Notes under the pieces: model-generated | Seen by the model: the letters and a program-made list of their open reading frames with translations, nothing else | What the model was told of the DNA's origin: nothing | Database searches by the model: none | Translations under genes and position numbers: made by a program | Part shown: in pieces, positions 48,769 through 57,757 of the stretch | Numbering within the stretch: the first letter of the stretch is position 1 | Layout of the letters: each line of letters begins with the position of its first letter | Source of the DNA: Roseburia sp. AM59-24XD | Lineage (GTDB): Bacteria; Bacillota; Clostridia; Lachnospirales; Lachnospiraceae | Assembly (NCBI RefSeq): GCF_003478445.1 | Contig: NZ_QUET01000006.1 | Location: forward strand, 1 to 64,000 | Reading direction: 5' to 3' | Length of the DNA: 64,000 bases

Positions 48769-50019
48769 TTACTCACATGATACACGGATCAAATTCATCA
48801 GATCCGGTGTCTCGCTAAATCTCACCTGAATCATTTGCTGTGGGTGAGGACAACTCTCCATTGCTTCTCCTTTATCATCCCGCATGGCAAGAACCTTCAC
48901 GTGACAGTCACTGCCATCCGGCTTCATAATCTCAACCTCATCGCCCACACAGAACTTGTTGCGCTGCTCCATCACTGCGTAGCCGTCCTCTGTGATTCCG
49001 CCGACAATGCCAAGATATGTGTACTTACGAACGTAGGTATTGTTATCGTAGATCTGTCCCTCATGGGTCGGTTTGCCATAGAAGAATCCTGTCGTATACT
49101 GACGATAGGTACACTTTGAGATCTCATCCATGTAATAGTCCTTGCGGGACTCATATAACTCCGGTGAGGTGAAATAATCATCGATCGCCTGACGATATGT
49201 TCTCGCCACATCCGCCACATAAAGTGCCGTCTTCATGCGTCCCTCGATCTTGAAGCTGTCGATTCCGGCATCCACAAGATCCGGAATATGCTCGATCATA
49301 CACAGATCCTTTGAATTAAAAATATAGGTGCCACGTTCATTTTCCTCCACCGGAAGATATTCCCCCGGACGATTCTCCTCCATGATATAATACTTCCAGC
49401 GGCACGGATGCGTGCAGGCACCCAGATTAGCATCCCGCCCGGTAAAATAATTGCTGAGCAGGCATCGTCCGGAATAGGAAATGCACATTGCTCCGTGCAC
49501 AAAGGTCTCTATCTCAAGATCATCCGGAATATGCGCCCGGATATCCTTGATCTCCTTGATTGAAAGCTCTCTTGCAGAAACGACGCGCTTTGCACCCATC
49601 CGCTGCCAGAACAGATATGTTCCGTAATTGACATTATTGCTCTGGGTGCTGATGTGGATCTCTATCTCCGGACAGACCTCTCTGGCAATATCAAATACAC
49701 CCGGATCGGAAATGATCAGAGCATCCGGTCCGATCTCCTTTAACTCGCCGAAATAACGGCGGATCCCATCCATATCTTTATTGTGCGCTGTGATATTTGC
49801 TGTCACGAAAACGCGTTTTCCGTGCTCATGCGCAAAGTCAACACCTTCCTTCATATCCTCTGCCGAGAAATTCTTCGCCTTGGCACGCAGACCATACATA
49901 TCTCCACCGATATATACCGCATCCGCACCGTAGATCACAGCCACCTTTAACACCTCTAAACTGCTTGCCGGTATCAGAAGTTCCGGCTTTCCATTTGGTA
50001 ACAAACCATTCCACCTCAC
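48769..50019 (-). CDS. trhP: U32 family peptidase, TrhP-type tRNA hydroxylation protein
   Basis: 416 aa. PELLIPASSLEVLKVAVIYG, GAMCISYSGRCLLSNYFTGR, NLGACTHPCRWKYYIME, DLCMIEHIPDLVDAGIDSFK, EGRMK match the U32 family; Cys residues of the 4Fe-4S site are in the CLL/ACTHPC/SKCTYRQ region. In B. subtilis the orthologous genes (yrrN/yrrO, trhP) act with the adjacent yrrM (trmR) in making 5-hydroxyuridine derivatives at the tRNA wobble base, and the same order is seen here. GTG start overlapping the trmR stop by 4 bp. Confidence 0.85.
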   Translation of the reverse strand: MRWNGLLPNGKPELLIPASSLEVLKVAVIYGADAVYIGGDMYGLRAKAKNFSAEDMKEGVDFAHEHGKRVFVTANITAHNKDMDGIRRYFGELKEIGPDALIISDPGVFDIAREVCPEIEIHISTQSNNVNYGTYLFWQRMGAKRVVSARELSIKEIKDIRAHIPDDLEIETFVHGAMCISYSGRCLLSNYFTGRDANLGACTHPCRWKYYIMEENRPGEYLPVEENERGTYIFNSKDLCMIEHIPDLVDAGIDSFKIEGRMKTALYVADVARTYRQAIDDYFTSPELYESRKDYYMDEISKCTYRQYTTGFFYGKPTHEGQIYDNNTYVRKYTYLGIVGGITEDGYAVMEQRNKFCVGDEVEIMKPDGSDCHVKVLAMRDDKGEAMESCPHPQQMIQVRFSETPDLMNLIRVSCE

Positions 50020-50669
50020 TTTATCCGTCTGGACACGGTAATGCCGTCTCCAACCGGTAATATCACTGTATCAAGCTCCTCCGAATGAGTCAGCTGATAT
50101 AAATATTCCCGCATCCTTCCGTGGATCGTACGATCCCTGCGGTTGATCGCGTAACGTGACTGGATCACGTCACCATCCTGTAATACATTATCCGTTATCA
50201 GCATACCATTTTCAGGCAGCATCTTCAATATGTTCGGCAAAAAATTAAGATACTGTCCCTTGGCAGCATCCATAAATATAAATTCGTATTGTTTTCCCTG
50301 TGCGGAAAGCTCTGTCAGCACATCGGCAGCATCCCCTTCCAACAGGCATATCCTGTCTGTTTTGCCGTAGCGTTTAAAATTCTCCTTCGCCGCTTTGATC
50401 CTTGCCGGCACCTTCTCGATCGTCGTGATCGTTGTCTCCTCCGGCACATATTCGCTCATCAGGATACCGGAAAATCCAACGGCAGCCCCAATCTCCAGAA
50501 TAGACGCCGGCTTTAAAAGTCCCAGCATAAACCCGAGATATGACTGCATCGGACGACGGATGATCGGCACCTGATCCTTCAGAGCCTGCGCCTCAAGCTG
50601 ATCCAGTCCATCCGGAAGTTTCCACTCCAGCGCATCAATAAATATAGAAAGTCTCTCATCTATTATCAT
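50016..50669 (-). CDS. trmR: O-methyltransferase, TrmR type (tRNA mo5U)
   Basis: 217 aa class I SAM methyltransferase: ASILEIGAAVGFSGILMSEY, TIEKVPARIKAAKENFKRYG, YEFIFMDAAKGQYLNF, ITDNVLQDGDVI. Family of YrrM/caffeoyl-CoA-type O-methyltransferases. Order mltG-like, trmR, trhP mirrors B. subtilis yrrL-yrrM-yrrN, which supports tRNA 5-methoxyuridine synthesis. Overlaps trhP and the gene upstream by 4 bp each. Confidence 0.83.
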   Translation of the reverse strand: MIIDERLSIFIDALEWKLPDGLDQLEAQALKDQVPIIRRPMQSYLGFMLGLLKPASILEIGAAVGFSGILMSEYVPEETTITTIEKVPARIKAAKENFKRYGKTDRICLLEGDAADVLTELSAQGKQYEFIFMDAAKGQYLNFLPNILKMLPENGMLITDNVLQDGDVIQSRYAINRRDRTIHGRMREYLYQLTHSEELDTVILPVGDGITVSRRIK

Positions 50670-51037
50670 TGGTCAAATCCCTCCGATACTGTCAGGCGGT
50701 TTAATATCTGCTCATATGTCATGGAATCGTTCAGGGTATATTTTCCGGCATAGATCTTGTTGCGTTCCGCATTCATCAGCTTGGCACGCACCAGAAAGCT
50801 GTACCGATCATGGATCACACCCCTGTCCTGAAGCCTTGCTGCAATGTCTCCGAACGCATCGGTGGAATGCACCTCCACAGAAATCTCCTTCCCCGGTGCA
50901 TCCTCCACACGGACATCGGCAAAAATGTTGTAACAAAACCGGTAACCGTGCAGACACAATGCGACCGAACCGAGAACCAGCAGCGAATACAGCACAATAT
51001 ATACGGACGTCATCGCAGCCGGTTTCCAGCTATTCAT
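50666..51037 (-). CDS. Short MltG-like N-domain protein
   Basis: 123 aa: one TM helix (about 10-32) then a LysM-like subdomain (EVHSTDAFGDIAARLQDRGV, RNKIYAGKYTLNDSMTYEQI) as in the N-terminus of the endolytic transglycosylase MltG/YceG. The catalytic domain is absent. The gene is at the MltG position (yrrL) of the trmR-trhP cluster. Since both ends overlap neighbouring genes cleanly, it appears naturally short rather than frameshifted. A lytic role is unlikely without the catalytic Glu. Confidence 0.72.
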   Translation of the reverse strand: MNSWKPAAMTSVYIVLYSLLVLGSVALCLHGYRFCYNIFADVRVEDAPGKEISVEVHSTDAFGDIAARLQDRGVIHDRYSFLVRAKLMNAERNKIYAGKYTLNDSMTYEQILNRLTVSEGFDQ

Positions 51038-51374
51038 CCAAAAACTCCAGTGCAAGATCAAGATTTTCCAGAAAATATCCCTGCATTCTCTTAATCATCA
51101 TGCAGTACTGATGCTCTGCCGCCAGAAATTCATTGGCAAGACCGTTGACCTGCAGATCTGCAAATTCCTTCTGAAGCTGATTGTTCTCCTCGATCGGATT
51201 CGCATGATCCGTCATCTGGAATGCAATGCTTCTGCGGCGGAATTCTCCGATCCGCTGATAGATCTCAGGACGTTTTCTGACATTCTCCAAAAGCGTCTGA
51301 TACTGATTATACTCCTGGGTACGCTTTACCGCATCCACCAGCTGCTCCATCAAAAGCTGCGTCTCTCCACTCAT
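51030..51374 (-). CDS. YlbF family protein
   Basis: 114 aa, all helical, matching the YlbF/YmcA group (LVDAVKRTQEYNQYQTLLEN; RSIAFQMTDHANPIEENNQL). In B. subtilis such proteins form the Y-complex that directs RNase Y maturation of mRNAs. Located between rnj and the MltG-like gene. The stop overlaps the next start by 8 bp. Confidence 0.85.
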   Translation of the reverse strand: MSGETQLLMEQLVDAVKRTQEYNQYQTLLENVRKRPEIYQRIGEFRRRSIAFQMTDHANPIEENNQLQKEFADLQVNGLANEFLAAEHQYCMMIKRMQGYFLENLDLALEFLDE

Positions 51375-51377
51375 AGA

Positions 51378-53309
51378 CTATTCAACCTCCATAATAACCG
51401 GCAGGATCATAGGATTACGTTTCATCTTCTTCCACAGATAATCGCTCAGGCTGTCCTTGATCTCTGTCTTGATCTTGGACCAGTCTGACACCTGATTGTC
51501 CAGACATCTCTCCAATGCCGCATAAACAATGCTCTTCGCTTCATCCATGAGATATTCGGACTCACGGACATAAACAAACCCGCGGGATACGATGTCCGGT
51601 CCTGCCAAAAGCTGATTGGTATACTTCTCTAAGGTTAATACAATAATGATCAGTCCGTTCTCTGACAGATGCTGTCTGTCTCTGAGTACGATATTTCCGA
51701 CATCGCCGACGCCAAGACCATCCACCATGATGCCCTGTGCCTGTACCTTTCCGACAAGTGCGCAGTGCTCACTGTCAAGCTCTAAAACATCACCGGAGGA
51801 TAAGATCACGGTGTTCTCCTTCGGCACGCCCATAAGCTGTGCAAGCTCTGCATGCGCCTGCAGATGGCGGTACTCACCATGAACCGGGATCGCATACTGC
51901 GGCTTTGTCAGTGCGTAGATCAGCTTGATCTCCTCCTCACTGGCATGGCCGGATACATGTGCATCCTGCTCGATGACCTTTGCACCCTTTGCTGCCAGCT
52001 CGTTGACAACCTTGGCTACATTCTTCTCATTGCCCGGAATCGGACGGGAGCTGAAGATAACGGTATCTCCCGGCTCGATCGTGATACGACGGTGCAGGTT
52101 TGATGCCATTCTCGACAATGCTGCCATCGCCTCGCCCTGACTTCCTGTCGTGATCAGCACCAGCTTCTCCGGTGCATAGTTCTTCATCTGATCCATATCG
52201 ATCAACGTATTGTCCGGAATATCAATATATCCTAACTCTGTCGCTGTGGTGATCACATTGACCATGCTTCGTCCCTCAACGACAACCTTTCTTCCATACT
52301 TAACCGCAGAGTTGACGATCTGCTGCACACGATCCACATTGGATGCGAAGGTCGCAACAATGATACGGTGTTTCGTATTCTCCGCAAATATATTATCAAA
52401 CGTCTTTCCAACGGTACGCTCTGACATGGTAAAGCCCGGCTTCATTACATTGGTACTGTCTGCCATCAATGCTAAAACGCCCTTCTTACCAAGCTCTGCA
52501 AAACGCTGCAGATCGATAGGCTCTCCTCTGACCGGTGTATAGTCCACCTTGAAATCTCCGGTATGAACGATCGTTCCAACCGGTGTAAAAATTGCAAGTG
52601 CTGCCGCATCGGAAATACTGTGGTTCGTACGGATAAATTCCACACGAAAACAGCCGAGATTGATTGACTGACCATATTTGACCACTTTCTTCTTGACCGG
52701 CTTTGGCATCACATGCTCCTTGAGTTTGTTCTCGATCAGACCCATGGTAAGCTTTGTCGCATAAACCGGTGCATTGACCTCCTTTAAGACATACGGAAGT
52801 GCTCCGATATGATCCTCATGACCATGCGTGATCACAAATCCTCTGACCTTATCAATATTTTCCTTGAGATATGTGATATCCGGAATAACAAGATCAATAC
52901 CGAGCATATCGTCTCCCGGGAAGGAAAGACCGCAGTCCACAACAATGATATTATCCTCGTACTCAAATGCGGTGATATTCATACCGATCTGTTCCAGACC
53001 ACCGAGTGGAATGATCTTCAGTCCATGTCCCACCAGACTGCTTTTATTCTTCTGGTTGGATTTCTCTGTCATACGGCGTACCTTTTCTGCAACTGCTTTA
53101 TCTGCTTTTGCTGCAACACTCTCCTCTTTGGCAGCCTTGGACGCTCTCGTCGCTCTCGTTCTCTTAGGCTTCTGCTTCTCTGTTTCCGTCTCCTTTGTTT
53201 CACGTTCTGCCTTTGCTGACGGCTTTCTCCCTCTTCTTATGATCCGTTTCGCTCCTTTTTCTCCCTCTGTTTTGTGCTGTGCTGCACTTGTTTCCGTTTC
53301 CTTTTTCAA
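51378..53309 (-). CDS. rnj: Ribonuclease J with basic N-terminal extension
   Basis: 643 aa. Metallo-beta-lactamase / beta-CASP core from about residue 96: HGHEDH motif at 162-167, GTIVHTGDFKVDYTPV, ADSTNVMKPGFT, VHGEYRHLQAH. Acts as 5'-3' exo- and endonuclease in mRNA decay and rRNA maturation. The N-terminal about 90 residues are Lys/Arg/Glu-rich and disordered, with an AT-hook-like RRGRKPSAK at 25-33. TTG start with GGCAGGG upstream. Cluster with ylbF, DUF1292, ruvX and ireB. Confidence 0.93.
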   Translation of the reverse strand: MKKETETSAAQHKTEGEKGAKRIIRRGRKPSAKAERETKETETEKQKPKRTRATRASKAAKEESVAAKADKAVAEKVRRMTEKSNQKNKSSLVGHGLKIIPLGGLEQIGMNITAFEYEDNIIVVDCGLSFPGDDMLGIDLVIPDITYLKENIDKVRGFVITHGHEDHIGALPYVLKEVNAPVYATKLTMGLIENKLKEHVMPKPVKKKVVKYGQSINLGCFRVEFIRTNHSISDAAALAIFTPVGTIVHTGDFKVDYTPVRGEPIDLQRFAELGKKGVLALMADSTNVMKPGFTMSERTVGKTFDNIFAENTKHRIIVATFASNVDRVQQIVNSAVKYGRKVVVEGRSMVNVITTATELGYIDIPDNTLIDMDQMKNYAPEKLVLITTGSQGEAMAALSRMASNLHRRITIEPGDTVIFSSRPIPGNEKNVAKVVNELAAKGAKVIEQDAHVSGHASEEEIKLIYALTKPQYAIPVHGEYRHLQAHAELAQLMGVPKENTVILSSGDVLELDSEHCALVGKVQAQGIMVDGLGVGDVGNIVLRDRQHLSENGLIIIVLTLEKYTNQLLAGPDIVSRGFVYVRESEYLMDEAKSIVYAALERCLDNQVSDWSKIKTEIKDSLSDYLWKKMKRNPMILPVIMEVE

Positions 53310-53430
53310 TGAATTACCCTGCCTTTCTTCTATCTTAATTAATTATTTAAAATCCAGAAAATTGCATAGAAAAGCAAAGCCATTCCAGACATGCTTCCCG
53401 TCTGTCAGGCACCTTTTCCTCTGCATCCTT

Positions 53431-53691
53431 CTACATTTGAATATCTACGTCATCTAATAATTCTTCGAACACCTTAGAAAGCGCTTCTAACTGCGCCTCA
53501 TCCTCCACGAACTCGTAAATCGTCTGATCGTCCTGATCACTGATCTCCTGCATAATGTAAACCTGTGCTTCGTCCTCCTGTGTATCGCTGTCCGTTACCA
53601 GCAGAAAGTCCTTTCCTGCAAGTGTGGTCTGCTCAATTATATAAAAAGGGATCTCCTCCCCTTCATCCGTAATAAAATTAATACTCTGCAT
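53431..53691 (-). CDS. DUF1292 protein
   Basis: 86 aa acidic single-domain protein of the DUF1292 family: INFITDEGEEIPFYIIEQTT, DSDTQEDEAQVYIMQEISDQ. It regularly sits between ruvX and rnj or fur in Clostridia. Function unknown. Confidence 0.88.
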   Translation of the reverse strand: MQSINFITDEGEEIPFYIIEQTTLAGKDFLLVTDSDTQEDEAQVYIMQEISDQDDQTIYEFVEDEAQLEALSKVFEELLDDVDIQM

Positions 53692-53706
53692 GATTATTCT
53701 CCATTT

Positions 53707-54129
53707 CTACTTCCGGAGCATATCAAGATAGCCCTGCAGGATCAGTGATGCTGCAAGCTTGTCTATATACTCCTTACGGTTTTCTTTTCGAACTCCACCC
53801 TCGTCTAATACAGCGTCCGCTTCCTTTGTCGTCAGACGCTCATCCTGATAAATGATCGCAATTCCCGTTCTTTTGGCAAGCTGGTCCCCGAACTCCCTGG
53901 TTCGCTCACACCGCTCACCTTCCTCATTGTTCATCCGCTTTGGAAGTCCCAGCACGATCCGCTCCACGTCATACTCCACGATCAACGCATCAATCCGCGC
54001 AAATGTCTTGCGAAGCTTCGCCGGACGTTCTCTTTGAATTGTTTCCACAGGCTGTGCCGTCAACAGCAGTTCATCGCTGATCGCAACCCCCACTGTCTTA
54101 TCGCCGTAGTCTAATCCCATGATCCTCAC
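53707..54129 (-). CDS. ruvX: Holliday-junction resolvase-like protein (RuvX/YqgF)
   Basis: 140 aa RNase H-like fold: MGLDYGDKTVGVAISDELLL (catalytic Asp), LGLPKRMNNEEGERCERTRE, and YQDERLTTKEADAVL with the later acidic residues. Implicated in 16S rRNA processing. GTG start at 54129, seven bases after AAGGAGG; a longer reading to 54225 runs into a basic non-family sequence. Confidence 0.93.
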   Translation of the reverse strand: MRIMGLDYGDKTVGVAISDELLLTAQPVETIQRERPAKLRKTFARIDALIVEYDVERIVLGLPKRMNNEEGERCERTREFGDQLAKRTGIAIIYQDERLTTKEADAVLDEGGVRKENRKEYIDKLAASLILQGYLDMLRK

Positions 54130-54284
54130 TTGCGTTCCTCCTTCTGCTCCGGATCGAGCTGTCAAAAAGGGCAAAACAAGCGTTTTGCTCTTAATTTCCG
54201 CCACAATACGAGCATTCCTGTCCAATCAAAGGAGCAACCTGCACTCTGCAGAAAAAATCCATGCTCCAGCCATCTTGTCCGGAA

Positions 54285-54545
54285 TTATTTGAAATTATTC
54301 TGAATATAATCTTCCAGAAGCACCTCGATGATCTCATCACGCTCCACACGCATGATCAGGCTTCTCGCTCCCTTATGACTGGTAATATAGGTTGGATCTC
54401 CCGACATCACATAGCCAACAATCTGGTTGACCGGATTGTATCCCTTCTCAGTCAAAGCTTCATAAATACGGGCAATGACATCCTTTACCTCGAAATCCAT
54501 ATCCTTCTGTACGTTAAAATATTGTGTATTATTGATTTCCTGCAT
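54285..54545 (-). CDS. ireB: IreB family regulatory phosphoprotein
   Basis: 86 aa: NNTQYFNVQKDMDFEVKDVI, EALTEKGYNPVNQIVGYVMS, GDPTYITSHKGARSLIMRVE. In Enterococcus IreB is phosphorylated by the Ser/Thr kinase IreK and affects cephalosporin tolerance. The N-terminal Thr-x-Tyr region is conserved. Normal order ireB-ruvX-DUF1292. Confidence 0.93.
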   Translation of the reverse strand: MQEINNTQYFNVQKDMDFEVKDVIARIYEALTEKGYNPVNQIVGYVMSGDPTYITSHKGARSLIMRVERDEIIEVLLEDYIQNNFK

Positions 54546-54605
54546 AATGGCACTACCTCCATCCTTTCACGAGCACATATCTATCCAATATAGTAATATA
54601 TCTTT

Positions 54606-55976
54606 TTACAAATTACAAGCCTTTTCCATTGTACCAAACAAAATCTCCCCATCCCTATCACCTTCGATATGGACATCGATCAGCCTGTTACAAAGGCTTT
54701 CATCACATTTTCCTGCCTCATACGGTACCGCAACCCGGACATACCTTTCGTTATAGCCGATCAGATATTTTTCCTTTCCAAGCATCACTGCTTCCTCGAC
54801 CAGCACCTTCTCGGTCTGTCCCATAAATCGGTCATGGTATGCCTTCTCTAACTGTGCTTCGATCGCAAGAAGTGCATCGCTCCGCTTTCCTTTGATCTGC
54901 TCGTCCACCTGGTCTGTCATGGCATCCGCCACGGTTCCCTGCCGTCTGGAATATTTAAACACATGGATCTGTGCAAAACCAACTTCTTTAGCAAAGGCAC
55001 ATGTCGTTTCAAATTCCTCCTGCGTCTCTCCCGGAAAGCCCACGATAATATCCGTTGTAACCGCCGGATGATCAAAATATTTCCGTAAAAGCTCCACCCG
55101 CTGCAGATAATCCTGCGATGTATAATGGCGGTTCATCCTCCTGAGTGTTTCATCACAGCCGCTTTGCAGGGACAAATGAAAATGCGGACACACCTCCGGA
55201 ATTTCTGATAAATTTTTCACAAATTCTTCCGTGATAATTCTCGGCTCCAATGACCCAAGACGAAGTCTTTCAATCCCTTCCACCTGCGCCATATTTTTTA
55301 AAAGCGTCAGCAGATATTTTCCCTGCAGCTTTACAAAACTGTTCGCATCAATCTTCTCTGTTTCGCGGTCCACTCCAAAGGAAGAAAGATGAATTCCCGT
55401 CAAAACAATTTCATGAAATCCCGCCGCAGCAAGCTTTCTTGTTTCCTGTAAAATATCTTCGTCCGGGCGGCTTTCAAGCTTTCCGCGGACATAAGGAATT
55501 ATGCAGTAACTGCAGTACTGATTACAGCCGTTCTGAATCTTAATATATGCTCTTGTATGCAGCTCCTGCTCTGCCTTTTCGGACATTTCTCCCATCGAAT
55601 GTTCCGGACATTTCTCTGTCTGGAAAACACCTTTTTCCTCGAGAAATTTCTCGACAAGTAAGATCATATTTTCTTTGTCTTCATTGCCAATAAAAAGATC
55701 GACACTTTCATCCTCTTCTCCCTTTCTTCTGGCAGAATCCACATAGCAGCCGGCAGCTGCCACAACGGCATCCGGGTTCATCCGGCGCGCACGGTGCAGC
55801 ATTTTTCTCGATTTGCGGTCTGCAATATTGGTAACCGTGCAGGTATTGACTACATATACATCTGCTTTTTCCGAAAATGATACAATCTGATGCCCTTCTG
55901 TTTCAAATTGCATTTTCATTTTTTCCGTTTCATAGGAATTCACTTTACAGCCCAATGTTAAAAAAGCAATTTTCAT
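54606..55976 (-). CDS. mtaB: tRNA t6A37 methylthiotransferase MtaB
   Basis: 456 aa. N-terminal UPF0004 domain (MKIAFLTLGCKVNSYETEKM, VVNTCTVTNIADRKSR, AAGCYVDSARR), radical SAM C-x3-C-x2-C in NGCNQYCSYCIIP, TGIHLSSFG, SLQSGCDETLRRMNRHYTSQ, C-terminal TRAM-like part. Adds 2-methylthio to N6-threonylcarbamoyladenosine in tRNA. The start at 55976 matches the family; an upstream extension to 56390 is antisense to the HPr-like gene and rejected. Confidence 0.93.
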   Translation of the reverse strand: MKIAFLTLGCKVNSYETEKMKMQFETEGHQIVSFSEKADVYVVNTCTVTNIADRKSRKMLHRARRMNPDAVVAAAGCYVDSARRKGEEDESVDLFIGNEDKENMILLVEKFLEEKGVFQTEKCPEHSMGEMSEKAEQELHTRAYIKIQNGCNQYCSYCIIPYVRGKLESRPDEDILQETRKLAAAGFHEIVLTGIHLSSFGVDRETEKIDANSFVKLQGKYLLTLLKNMAQVEGIERLRLGSLEPRIITEEFVKNLSEIPEVCPHFHLSLQSGCDETLRRMNRHYTSQDYLQRVELLRKYFDHPAVTTDIIVGFPGETQEEFETTCAFAKEVGFAQIHVFKYSRRQGTVADAMTDQVDEQIKGKRSDALLAIEAQLEKAYHDRFMGQTEKVLVEEAVMLGKEKYLIGYNERYVRVAVPYEAGKCDESLCNRLIDVHIEGDRDGEILFGTMEKACNL

Positions 55977-56103
55977 TTTATCCGGTATTCCTTTCTTCCG
56001 AAATCCGATAAATTTTACATATTTTTTACCGGCTTTTGGTGTTTTTACTAAAATATGGCATTCCTCACCCATTTTTCGCATTATTTTTTGGCAACATTGT
56101 ATA

Positions 56104-56132
56104 TTGACTTTTCGTCCGGTAATGTCTAGTAT
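56104..56132 (+). promoter_or_regulatory. Promoter of the HPr-like gene
   Basis: TTGACT, 17-bp spacer, TAGTAT, divergent from mtaB. Confidence 0.82.
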
Positions 56133-56166
56133 AAAGGAGAACAAAATCAATGAGGAGGTAATAGTT

Positions 56167-56400
56167 ATGAAAACAGTAAAGATTTCTTTAAACTCAATCG
56201 ACAAGGTTAAGGCATTTGTAAACGATGTAACAAACTTCAATACTGATTTTGATCTGGTATCCGGAAGATATGTGATTGATGCAAAGTCTATTATGGGAAT
56301 CTTCAGTCTGGATCTTTCCAAGGCTATCGATCTGAACATCCATGATGATGACAACATCGATGAGATTCTTAAGACTCTCGCTCCATACATCGTAGAGTAA
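56167..56400 (+). CDS. HPr/Crh-like protein lacking the catalytic histidine
   Basis: 77 aa HPr fold: MKTVKISLNSIDKVKAFVND, RYVIDAKSIMGIFSLDLSKA. The Ser46-type site is retained (KSIMG, Ser41 here) but the His15 region (GLHARPA in HPr) reads DKVKAFV, so PEP-dependent phosphotransfer is impossible. This resembles Crh, a catabolite-control protein that is only Ser-phosphorylated, though clostridial paralogs are uncharacterised. ATG 56167 behind GAGGAGG. Monocistronic. Confidence 0.85.
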   Translation: MKTVKISLNSIDKVKAFVNDVTNFNTDFDLVSGRYVIDAKSIMGIFSLDLSKAIDLNIHDDDNIDEILKTLAPYIVE

Positions 56401-56464
56401 TATTTATGTGCATACCTTTATGAGTTTCCTCAGGTTTTTCTGGGGTTTTCATTTCGAGAAGTAC

Positions 56465-56490
56465 AGAGAACACCAATGGTGTTCTCTTTT
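56465..56490 (+). terminator. Terminator of the HPr-like gene
   Basis: AGAGAACACC / GGTGTTCTCT stem with a 3-base loop followed by TTTT and a T-rich tract. Confidence 0.88.
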
Positions 56491-56501
56491 TCTTTTCTCT
56501 T

Positions 56502-57682
56502 TTATTCACCCACGGTAATGATCTCTACCGTATTCAAGGCTTCCCTGACCATATCATCAATCTTGTCCACAAGCTTCTCCTCCGAGCGATGCAGCATAGA
56601 AAGTACCGGCTTTGTCACCGGATGCTTTGCCACGAAGATCGTACAACAGTCCTCATACGGCTGAATGGATGTCTCATAGGTATTGATCTTCTCGGAAAGT
56701 TCTACGATCTCCTGCTTGTCAAAGCCGATCAGCGGACGATAGACAGGAAGTGTGCAGACTTCGTTGGTTGCCGCCAGACTCTGCATAGTCTGACTTGCCA
56801 CCTGACCGATGCTCTCTCCGGTGATCAGTCCCAGACAATCGTTTTTCTTTGCCAGTATCTCTGCGATACGCATCATATAACGGCGCATCAGAATCGTCAG
56901 CTCCTCATGCGGACACGTCTCATAAATATACATCTGTATGTCCGTAAAATTGACCACATGAAGACGGATCGGTCCTGTATATTTTGATACAAGCTCCGCC
57001 AGGTCAACAACCTTCTGCTTTGCTCTCTCGCTGGTGTATGGCGGTGCATGGAAATATACCGCATCGATAAACACGCCTCTCTTGGCGATCATATATCCGG
57101 CAACCGGACTGTCAATACCGCCGGACAATAACAGCATCGCACTTCCATTGGTTCCAAGCGGCATACCGCCTGCTCCCGGAATCACTTTAGAGTACACATA
57201 TGCCTTCTCTCGGATCTCCACCCAGATGCGGACCTGCGGCTTATGCACGTCTACCTTAAGCTCCGGAAAACGGTCGAGAAGATATGCACCCGTTTCCACA
57301 CAGACCTCCGGGGAGGTCATCGGATAATGCTTATCACTTCTCTTGGACTCCACCTTAAAGGTAAAATCAAGCTGTCATACTGCTGCTCCACAAAGTCACC
57401 AACGCCCTTTGCCACGCTCTCCCAGGTCTTGTCCTCGATCACGTTGACCGGGCAGATGCCTGAGATACCGAAAACGTGCCGGAGTGCCTCGATCACATCC
57501 TCCTCATCAAAGTCGCCCTTTGCCTCCACAAAGATACGTCCCTGCTGGCGCTGTACATGAAACTCTCCGTCCACCGGCTTTAATGTTCTCTCCATCTGTG
57601 TACAGAGCGCATTCTCAAACTTGTATCGGTTCTTTCCCTTGATACCGATCTCTGCATATTTCACCAAAAATGCCTGATACAT
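56502..57682 (-). pseudogene. thiI: ThiI, tRNA 4-thiouridine synthetase, frameshifted
   Basis: 393 aa after correction. N-terminal ferredoxin-like/THUMP region (MYQAFLVKYAEIGIKGKNRY ... FVEAKGDFDEEDVIEALRHV), PP-loop LLLSGGIDSPVAGYMIAKRG, YFHAPPYTSERAKQKV. No rhodanese domain, as usual in Firmicutes. The frame breaks at about 57370 (AGC TT- GAT TTT): the first part stops at 57317, the rest FTFKVESKRSDKHYPMTSPE is in the other frame; one missing base repairs it. Transfers sulfur from the adjacent cysteine desulfurase to tRNA U8 and possibly to thiamin thiazole. Confidence 0.9.
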
Positions 57683-57757
57683 ATATTATCTCCATTTCTG
57701 CGCCGGTCATGCGGCGCCTGATTTCTTTTCATTTCATTGCATACTGTGTTAAATCGA

